A stretch of DNA of 5,960 nucleotides from Spirochaetaceae bacterium (lineage in GTDB: Bacteria > Spirochaetota > Spirochaetia > Treponematales > Breznakiellaceae), in contig JAIRPU010000069.1 of NCBI GenBank assembly GCA_031256815.1, forward strand, positions 1 through 5,960. The letters are read 5' to 3'. Shown in pieces: positions 1-4,127 of this stretch. A program made the position numbers and the translations under genes. The notes below the pieces were generated by a model that ran no database searches, was not told the DNA's origin, and was given only the letters and a program-made list of their open reading frames with translations. Position 1 is the stretch's first letter. Each line of letters begins with the position of its first letter.

Positions 1-3
1 TTT

Positions 4-837
4 TCAAAAAAAAAAAAAAATTGCTCCCACCTCGCGCTGCGGTGAAATTCCCCCCCCCCCCCCCCGTGCGTTATTATTTAGCGCGTATATATCAACATAA
101 TCTTTTTCGCAAACAGCAAGATTCTGTTTAAAGTGTTCATTAAAAAATTTGATATGCGCAGCAATACAGCAGTTGAATAATTTACCATCCCGTATCGTAA
201 CGCAGCAGCCCCAGCTAATCACGCATTTACGAAAACTTTTTTTAATATTCTGACTGCCTTTAATATCAAGAGGCAGTCTGCAAAAGCGGTTTTCGCCTGT
301 TGTGCCGTTATACTCAACGCGGACTTTATATTTTTTGGAGAGCTGCTTAATTTGTTTTTTGTCGAGTTTTACAGGATACTGGCTTATCGAAATAAGCGTG
401 TTGTTTTTACGGCAGTCAAGCCAAAACTGTTCCGGCTGCCGTGTCAGCAGTATGCCGTTTGTTGTTATTTGCAGCGGAGTAGTTGGAAAATACTTTCTAA
501 CTACAGGCAAAAAATCGGTAAGGCGCGGGTGCAGAAGAGGCTCTCCGCCCAAAAGCTTTATTTGATACAACTTTTTTGTAATTTCAGAAAGCCTTTTTAT
601 ATCCTTTTCAAAATTTTCAAGAGGTAAAAACTCTTCTCCGGCAAGAGGCGAAAAATGGTTGCAGCCTTTGCAGTTTAAATTACAGTGTTCAACAACGTGG
701 AATTCAACAGGGAACAAACCCGTAATTCTTTTGAATTTAATAACAAAAAACAGATACATATCTCTAAAAACCTGAGGTGATATATAAGTTTTAAGCAAAA
801 CCGGAATATTTTTTATCATATAAAAAAAATTGCTCAT
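4..837 (-). CDS. Radical SAM / 4Fe-4S protein with abnormal C-terminus
   Basis: Seen: 277 codons from ATG at 837 to TGA at 4-6. The radical SAM cluster motif CX3CX2C is C52, C56 and C59, in the context EHCNLNCKGCNHFSPLAGEE. It is followed by a GGEP motif at residues 97-100 (SAM amino-group binding) and a TTNG strand near 125-128. A cysteine-rich stretch (C186, C204, C211, C212, C223, C224) resembles the start of a SPASM/Twitch-like auxiliary cluster region. Known: such enzymes cleave S-adenosylmethionine reductively to generate a radical; the substrate cannot be told here. As I recall, relatives with the HFSPLA signature are often encoded in surface polysaccharide loci. Odd: after about residue 257 the protein becomes Arg-Gly5, then a short tail ending in four Phe, encoded by a G16 and a T15 tract. 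The true C-terminus is therefore probably lost, frameshifted or phase-variable. No good Shine-Dalgarno is visible at ATG 837 or at the alternative ATG 819. The gene is AT-rich and Lys/Asn-rich compared with its neighbours. Confidence 0.8.
   Translation of the reverse strand: MSNFFYMIKNIPVLLKTYISPQVFRDMYLFFVIKFKRITGLFPVEFHVVEHCNLNCKGCNHFSPLAGEEFLPLENFEKDIKRLSEITKKLYQIKLLGGEPLLHPRLTDFLPVVRKYFPTTPLQITTNGILLTRQPEQFWLDCRKNNTLISISQYPVKLDKKQIKQLSKKYKVRVEYNGTTGENRFCRLPLDIKGSQNIKKSFRKCVISWGCCVTIRDGKLFNCCIAAHIKFFNEHFKQNLAVCEKDYVDIYALNNNARGGGGGISPQREVGAIFFFF
6..44 (-). terminator. Possible hairpin followed by T15 tract
   Basis: On the minus strand a short GC-rich inverted repeat is followed within a few bases by fifteen T (plus-strand A at 6-20). 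The arms are CAC/GTG at 28-30 and 42-44, and CGC/GCG at 33-35 and 39-41 with loop 36-38. This resembles an intrinsic terminator, but the stem is short and bulged. The T tract also lies inside the ORF in every frame set by 15, 16 or 17 G, so it would sit upstream of the stop codon. It could instead be part of a junction or low-quality end. Confidence 0.3.
50..65 (-). repeat. G16 homopolymer inside the radical SAM coding region
   Basis: Sixteen consecutive C on the plus strand read as G16 within codons 258-262 of the minus-strand radical SAM ORF (Arg then a run of Gly). Tracts of this length are prone to slipped-strand mispairing and also to sequencing or assembly error. With 15 or 17 G the reading frame stays open through the left edge of the window; with 16 G it closes at the TGA at 4-6. 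Confidence 0.9.
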
Positions 838-900
838 CGTCTTTTATACTGCCCGTTTTTTTTCATTCCGGCAACTCCCCCCGCGCGGCGCGAATGGCTC

Positions 901-929
901 TTGACGTTTTTTAAGATTTTGTTCAGAAT
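901..929 (+). promoter_or_regulatory. Putative sigma70-type promoter for rpmF-acpP-rnc
   Basis: TTGACG at 901-906 matches five of six bases of the -35 consensus. After a 17-base AT-rich spacer, CAGAAT at 924-929 matches four of six of the -10 consensus. The predicted start of transcription lies near 936, about 25 bases upstream of the rpmF ATG and its GAGG ribosome binding site. The divergent radical SAM gene begins at 837, so this is the natural place for the operon promoter. Confidence 0.5.
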
Positions 930-961
930 AAAACATCTTATAAATTATAAACGAGGTTAAT

Positions 962-1138
962 ATGGCTGTTCCAAGGTCAAAAACGTCAAAGGCGCGTACA
1001 AGCCGGCGACAACACATCAATATGAAGTTGACCGCTCCAAAGCTGGTAGAATGTTCCAGCTGCGGCAACAAGACGCTTCTGCACCGGGTGTGCCCAAAGT
1101 GCGGATTTTACCATGGCAAACAGGTTATTAATCCTTAA
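962..1138 (+). CDS. rpmF: 50S ribosomal protein L32 (58 aa)
   Basis: Seen: the protein begins MAVPRSKTSKARTSRRQ, the basic L32 N-terminus. It ends with a zinc-ribbon of two CXXC pairs, C31/C34 and C44/C47, then a GFYHGKQV-like tail. It runs 58 residues, the usual size for bacterial L32. The ATG at 962 is preceded by GAGG at 953-956. Known: L32 is a late-assembling protein of the large ribosomal subunit; the four-cysteine form binds zinc. It is the first gene of a plus-strand operon, 40 bases ahead of acpP. rpmF commonly heads or sits beside fatty acid synthesis genes, so the pairing with acpP is expected. Confidence 0.95.
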   Translation: MAVPRSKTSKARTSRRQHINMKLTAPKLVECSSCGNKTLLHRVCPKCGFYHGKQVINP

Positions 1139-1142
1139 TAAG

Positions 1143-1167
1143 CCGCATTAGCGGGTATTTTGTTTTT
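1143..1167 (+). terminator. Weak hairpin plus T-rich run between rpmF and acpP
   Basis: CCGC at 1143-1146 and GCGG at 1151-1154 can pair around an ATTA loop, followed by the T-rich stretch at 1156-1167. The stem is only 4 bp, so at most it would be a leaky attenuator lowering or separating acpP-rnc transcription relative to rpmF. No second promoter is evident in the 40-base gap. Confidence 0.25.
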
Positions 1168-1178
1168 AGGAGAATTAT

Positions 1179-1415
1179 ATGGACGAGTTGTTTGAAAAGA
1201 TGAAAAAACTCATTGCGGAAAATCTTGAAATAGACGAAGACAAAATCACCATGGACGCTTCGTTTCGTCAGGATTTAGGCGCCGACAGCCTTGATACTTA
1301 CGAGCTTGTTTACGCCATGGAGGAAGAAACCGGTGTTAAAATACCGGACGAGAAAGCTTCGAGTTTTGAAACTGTACGGGATGCATACGATTATATAAAA
1401 TCACAAAACGCTTAG
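1179..1415 (+). CDS. acpP: Acyl carrier protein (78 aa)
   Basis: Seen: 78 acidic residues with the DSL phosphopantetheine attachment motif in GADSLDTYELV; the modified serine is Ser37. The helix-loop-helix pattern and length are those of type II fatty acid synthesis ACP. The start is set by AGGAG at 1168-1172, six bases before ATG 1179. Known: holo-ACP, made by 4'-phosphopantetheine transfer to this serine, carries growing acyl chains in the cytoplasm to the Fab enzymes and to acyltransferases for phospholipid synthesis. Context: it lies between rpmF and rnc on the same strand, only 5 bases from rnc. acpP next to rnc is a frequent bacterial order, which supports primary-metabolism ACP rather than a polyketide or nonribosomal carrier domain. 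Confidence 0.95.
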   Translation: MDELFEKMKKLIAENLEIDEDKITMDASFRQDLGADSLDTYELVYAMEEETGVKIPDEKASSFETVRDAYDYIKSQNA

Positions 1416-1417
1416 GA
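1414..1417 (+). promoter_or_regulatory. rnc ribosome binding site overlapping the acpP stop
   Basis: AGGA at 1414-1417 shares its first two bases with the acpP TAG stop (1413-1415) and lies three bases before the rnc ATG at 1421. The short spacing and the overlap with the stop codon suggest that rnc translation is coupled to termination on acpP. Confidence 0.55.
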
Positions 1418-1420
1418 TGA

Positions 1421-2158
1421 ATGAAGTTTGACCTTCCGGAAATAGACGCTTGCCGCAAATTAGAGCTTAATGGTTTTCAAAAGAGCTGTGGTATAAGATT
1501 CAAAAACATAAGGCTTTTGAATCTTGCGTTTATGCACCGCTCTGTTTCAAACGAGCCGTTTATGCGCGGCGAAGGCAAACAAAACAACGAAAGACTTGAA
1601 TTCCTGGGAGATTCAATACTTGGAGCTGTAACCGCTACTTTGCTTTACAGCGGTCAGCCCGGCCATAACGAAGGCGAGCTTGCCAAAATAAAATCGAATG
1701 TTGTTTCAACAGAAACACTTGCTGGAATTGCGCGGGAACTTCAGGTAGACAGTTATCTTATTTTGGGGCACGGAGAGGAGCTTTCCGGCGGGCGGACAAA
1801 AAAGGCGCTGCTTGCGGACGCGCTGGAAGCGATTTTTGGAGCGCTCTATATTGATTCCGGCTACAAAGCGGCGTTTCAATTTATAGAGCGTTGTATTTCT
1901 CCAGAAATAGCCCGTGTGCAGGAAAAACGCGGGCTGCAGGATTATAAATCGGCGTTTCAGGAAGAGTGCCAAAAACGCTTTCATGTTTATCCGCGATACA
2001 AACTAATCAAGCGGACAGGGCCGGAACATGAACATTATTTTTGGATAGAAGTTTTGGTTGAAGGGCGTGTGCTGGGGCAGGGAACCGGAAAAAACAAAAA
2101 AACCGCCGAGCAGGAAGCTGCCCGCGCGGCTTTAGGTTCATTTTCTGTTTTAAACTAA
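1421..2158 (+). CDS. rnc: Ribonuclease III (245 aa)
   Basis: Seen: the RNase III signature NERLEFLGDS at residues 56-65, with catalytic-domain acidic residues E57, E60 and D64, E84 in HNEGEL, and D133 and E136 in LADALEAIFGALYID. These align in spacing with E. coli E38, E41, D45, E65, D114 and E117. A C-terminal double-stranded RNA-binding domain spans about 174-240, from DYKSAFQEECQ through the GKNKKTAEQEAA helix. Length is typical for the bacterial single-domain-pair form. Known: the homodimer cleaves double-stranded RNA with Mg2+, leaving two-base 3' overhangs, and processes rRNA precursors and structured mRNAs. It is the third gene of the rpmF-acpP-rnc operon and probably its last, since the next gene converges on it. 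The N-terminal 25 residues ahead of the catalytic fold show nothing recognisable. Confidence 0.96.
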   Translation: MKFDLPEIDACRKLELNGFQKSCGIRFKNIRLLNLAFMHRSVSNEPFMRGEGKQNNERLEFLGDSILGAVTATLLYSGQPGHNEGELAKIKSNVVSTETLAGIARELQVDSYLILGHGEELSGGRTKKALLADALEAIFGALYIDSGYKAAFQFIERCISPEIARVQEKRGLQDYKSAFQEECQKRFHVYPRYKLIKRTGPEHEHYFWIEVLVEGRVLGQGTGKNKKTAEQEAARAALGSFSVLN

Positions 2159-2180
2159 TCTAAACTCATTTAATTTAGTT
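2153..2180. terminator. Weak AT-rich inverted repeat between convergent rnc and gpmI
   Basis: AACTAA at 2153-2158 and TTAGTT at 2175-2180 form a 6-bp inverted repeat that includes both genes' stop codons. An alternative internal pairing is CTAAA at 2160-2164 with TTTAG at 2174-2178. There is no GC core and no clear T tract on either strand, so this would be a poor intrinsic terminator. Only 16 bases separate the two genes, and opposing transcripts may overlap. Confidence 0.2.
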
Positions 2181-3827
2181 GAATGTAAAAACTGAGCTAT
2201 CGTAATCTTCCGGCGGCAAAAATCCCAAAAGTTGAACGCAGCTTGCCGCTATACCTGAAATTCCAAGTCCTTCTTTAAGTTTTTTATTGTATTCACCTTT
2301 GAATTGCGGGTCGTAAACAATACATGGCACAGGGTTAAGACTGTGGCTTGTTTTTGCCTTTGGCGCGCCATTCTCTTTGTGTAAGACAGCGCCGGTTTTT
2401 TTATCGTGTTCAAACATATCGTCAGAATTACCGTGGTCGGCGGTAATAAGCAGCACAGCGCCGGTTTCTTCCGCGGCTTTAACGATGCGTCCAAGCTGAA
2501 GATCCATTGCTTCCATTGAGCAAATTACAGCCTGATAAACGCCTGTGTGTCCAACCATATCGCCATTTGGAAAATTTAAACGGATAAAGTCGTATTTTTC
2601 GCCGCGCATTGCTTCAATAACGGCATCGGTAATTTCGGCGCACTTCATCCAGGGACGCTGTTCAAAAGGAATAACATCGCTTTTAATTTCTACATATTCT
2701 TCGAGTTTTTCATCGAATTTTCCAAGTTTGTTGCCATTAAAAAAATATGTAACGTGGCCGTATTTTTGAGTTTCGGAAATTGCAAGGGTGCGAACTCCGC
2801 TTGCCGCAAGATACTCGCCAAGCGTTCTGTCAATCGCAGGCGGGTTTACAAGAAAAGTCTTTGGAATATGCAAGTCGCCATCGTATTCCATCATTCCGGC
2901 ATAAACCACTTTTGGCCGCCGGCCGCGCTCAAAATGAGTAAACTCTTCGTCTTCAAACGCAGCGGTAATTTCAAGCGCTCTATCGCCGCGAAAGTTAAAG
3001 TAAACCACAGAATCTCCATCTTCTATGGCGCCAACAGCTTTGCCGTCTTTTGCTACAACAAATTCTTTTAAATCCTGGTCAATAATTCCGGGAATTTCTT
3101 TTCGGTATGTTTCTATGGCCTCTTTTGCGCCGGCAAACTGACGTCCGGCGCCGTGTACATGAGTTTCCCAGCCGCGCCGCACCATTTCCCAATCCGCGCC
3201 GTAACGGTCCATGGTTATCCACATTCGGCCGCCGCCGGAGGCAATTTTTGCGTCAAAGCCGCCGGAACTCTGCTCCTTCAAAAAGGCCTCAAATGGTTCG
3301 AGGTATTCCAGCGCGCTTGTTTCGCCTACATCGCGTCCATCCCAAAGTGTGTGGATGCGCACTTTGGCAACGGCTTCTTTTTTTGCCTGCGTTATCATTG
3401 CTTTTAGATGAGCAAGGTTACTGTGAACATTGCCGTCCGAAAAAAGGCCAATAAAATGCAGCGCTCCGCCCGATTTTTTTACATTGCCGGTAACTTTTTT
3501 CCATGCTTCGCCATTAAACATTGCGCCTGAATTTATGGATGCCTGCACCAGCGCCGCGCCCTGTTCAAAAACACGGCCTGCTCCCATTGCGTTATGGCCA
3601 ACTTCGCTGTTGCCCATATCTTCATCGGAGGGAAGCCCGACAGCTTTTCCGTGGGCGCGAAGTTTTGTTTTTGGGCACGATGCTTCCAGTTTGCAAAGTG
3701 TATCCATTTTTGCCGCTGCTACAGCATCGCCTTCGGGATATTTGCCATATCCAACGCCGTCCATAATGATAAGCACAAGAGGGCCGCTGCGCCCTTTCCA
3801 TGCGGAATTCTTTTTTAATGGTTCCAT
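2175..3827 (-). CDS. gpmI: 2,3-bisphosphoglycerate-independent phosphoglycerate mutase (550 aa)
   Basis: Seen: alkaline-phosphatase-superfamily metalloenzyme. D23 in IIMDGVGYG and S74 in DMGNSEVGHNAMGAGR (the phosphoserine nucleophile) open the active site. D423 and H427 in NGDMVGHTG, with H495 in KTSHSLNPVP, form one Mn site; D464 and H465 in TADHGNSDDM complete the second. The substrate-binding insert includes DGRD at 163-166, GGGRMWITMDRYGADW at 198-213 and FNFRGDR at 277-283. Known: it interconverts 3- and 2-phosphoglycerate in cytoplasmic glycolysis/gluconeogenesis without 2,3-bisphosphoglycerate. The 550-aa length and the motifs GGGRMWITMDRY and EKLEEYVEIKSD resemble, from memory, the plant/trypanosomatid-type long form more than the roughly 510-aa Bacillus form. 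Start: ATG 3827 (MEPLKK) is 22 residues before IIMDG; the open frame continues upstream to 4109 only through repeat-like GC-rich DNA with no family similarity. No good Shine-Dalgarno is visible. It is transcribed convergently with rnc. Confidence 0.95.
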   Translation of the reverse strand: MEPLKKNSAWKGRSGPLVLIIMDGVGYGKYPEGDAVAAAKMDTLCKLEASCPKTKLRAHGKAVGLPSDEDMGNSEVGHNAMGAGRVFEQGAALVQASINSGAMFNGEAWKKVTGNVKKSGGALHFIGLFSDGNVHSNLAHLKAMITQAKKEAVAKVRIHTLWDGRDVGETSALEYLEPFEAFLKEQSSGGFDAKIASGGGRMWITMDRYGADWEMVRRGWETHVHGAGRQFAGAKEAIETYRKEIPGIIDQDLKEFVVAKDGKAVGAIEDGDSVVYFNFRGDRALEITAAFEDEEFTHFERGRRPKVVYAGMMEYDGDLHIPKTFLVNPPAIDRTLGEYLAASGVRTLAISETQKYGHVTYFFNGNKLGKFDEKLEEYVEIKSDVIPFEQRPWMKCAEITDAVIEAMRGEKYDFIRLNFPNGDMVGHTGVYQAVICSMEAMDLQLGRIVKAAEETGAVLLITADHGNSDDMFEHDKKTGAVLHKENGAPKAKTSHSLNPVPCIVYDPQFKGEYNKKLKEGLGISGIAASCVQLLGFLPPEDYDSSVFTFN

Positions 3828-3835
3828 AAGTCTAA

Positions 3836-3865
3836 AAACTAGCGGTTTCTGCCGCCCAATGTCAA
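3836..3865 (-). promoter_or_regulatory. Possible gpmI promoter (perfect TTGACA -35)
   Basis: On the minus strand TTGACA (plus-strand 3860-3865) matches the -35 consensus perfectly. With an 18-base spacer the -10 would be TAGTTT at 3836-3841, only three of six matches. Transcription would start about at 3829, almost at the gpmI ATG at 3827, implying a leaderless or very short leader. That fits the absence of a visible Shine-Dalgarno, but the poor -10 leaves this uncertain. Confidence 0.35.
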
Positions 3866-3881
3866 GACTATGGCGCGGACG

Positions 3882-3896
3882 GCCGGTGGAAGCCGC
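3882..3896 (+). repeat. Direct repeat copy 1 (GCCGGTGGAAGCCGC)
   Basis: This 15-base unit recurs at 4038-4052 with one mismatch (A to G at the tenth base), 156 bases downstream. In each copy it is followed by further GC-rich sequence, and each stands next to a palindrome (3891-3907 overlaps this copy; 4007-4035 precedes the other). The pair may mark the ends of one repeat unit or two copies of a dispersed element. Confidence 0.6.
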
Positions 3897-3907
3897 CTGC
3901 GGCGGCT
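3891..3907. repeat. 7-bp perfect inverted repeat
   Basis: AGCCGCC at 3891-3897 pairs with GGCGGCT at 3901-3907 around a TGC loop. It is a compact GC-rich hairpin able to form on either strand, about 64 bases upstream of the gpmI start and upstream of the possible -35 box. Confidence 0.7.
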
Positions 3908-3927
3908 TTAGGTGGCAGCGGGGGTAT

Positions 3928-3943
3928 GCTTTGCAGGCAAAGC
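3928..3943. repeat. 7-bp perfect inverted repeat
   Basis: GCTTTGC at 3928-3934 and GCAAAGC at 3937-3943 flank only two bases. The innermost pair would open to give a four-base loop. It is part of the palindrome cluster upstream of gpmI. Confidence 0.65.
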
Positions 3944-3955
3944 GTGTGATGTCCG

Positions 3956-3981
3956 CGCCGCTTTGCGGCGGCCACCGTGGC
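3956..3981. repeat. Two adjacent inverted repeats
   Basis: CGCCGC at 3956-3961 pairs with GCGGCG at 3965-3970 around TTT. Immediately after, GCCAC at 3971-3975 and GTGGC at 3977-3981 form a palindrome with a single central base. The two structures abut without a gap. Confidence 0.6.
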
Positions 3982-4006
3982 AGGCCGCAAAACGCCCGGC
4001 GCACGA

Positions 4007-4035
4007 CCGGCGAAACCGCAATGCGGTTTCGCCGG
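4007..4035. repeat. 13-bp perfect inverted repeat, 3-base loop
   Basis: CCGGCGAAACCGC at 4007-4019 and GCGGTTTCGCCGG at 4023-4035 are exact reverse complements separated by AAT. This is the strongest hairpin in the spacer. It has no adjoining T tract on the plus strand, so it is not an obvious terminator there. The GCGGTTTC core also appears near gpmI at 3842-3849, hinting at a dispersed repeat. Confidence 0.85.
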
Positions 4036-4037
4036 CT

Positions 4038-4052
4038 GCCGGTGGAGGCCGC
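4038..4052 (+). repeat. Direct repeat copy 2 (GCCGGTGGAGGCCGC)
   Basis: This is the partner of 3882-3896, with one mismatch. It lies just after the 13-bp hairpin and about 20 bases from the poly-A/T tract of the terminator. Confidence 0.6.
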
Positions 4053-4071
4053 GCCGCGGGTGCAGGGCGGC

Positions 4072-4107
4072 AAAAAAAAAGCGAGGGATGCGCGACGCGC
4101 ACCCCTC
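4072..4107 (-). terminator. Strong intrinsic terminator of the glycine-rich protein gene
   Basis: Read on the minus strand, GAGGG (4107-4103) pairs with CCCTC (4087-4083). A G-T wobble position follows, then TGCGCG (4101-4096) pairs with CGCGCA (4094-4089) around a single central base. After GC come nine T (plus-strand A at 4072-4080). The stem is GC-rich and about 11-12 bp long, and begins some 20 bases after the stop codon at 4128-4130. It should end transcription of the large gene before gpmI. Confidence 0.85.
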
Positions 4108-4127
4108 ATTATGAAACCATTAAATCA

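Larger units (their letters stand above)
3828..4127. other. Gene-free GC-rich, palindrome-dense spacer
   Basis: This 300-base stretch separates the large repeat protein from gpmI. Open frames cross it on both strands, but their translations are Arg/Ala/Pro/Gly-rich, show no family similarity and simply follow the GC-rich composition. It holds at least five short perfect inverted repeats (3891-3907, 3928-3943, 3956-3970, 3971-3981, 4007-4035), a 15-base imperfect direct repeat (3882-3896 and 4038-4052), and a strong minus-strand terminator at its right end. The composition is much more GC-rich than the 3' part of gpmI or the radical SAM gene. It looks like an intergenic repeat element of the REP/BIME type rather than a gene. 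Confidence 0.6.

Noticed and set aside
843..848. TATAAA on the minus strand as a -10 box for the radical SAM gene
   Set aside because: It lies only about 5 bases upstream of ATG 837 and has no -35-like hexamer at proper spacing.
844..1071. Minus-strand ORF of 75 codons opposite rpmF
   Set aside because: It overlaps the promoter region and rpmF in antisense, and rpmF is unmistakable.
3882..4052. CRISPR array
   Set aside because: There are only two 15-base repeat copies, 156 bases apart, with no regular repeat-spacer pattern and no cas gene in view.
3828..4109. N-terminal extension of gpmI by about 94 residues
   Set aside because: The extension is Arg/Pro/Ala-rich, derives from the palindromic spacer, and has no counterpart in the enzyme family. 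ATG 3827 gives a normal 550-residue protein.
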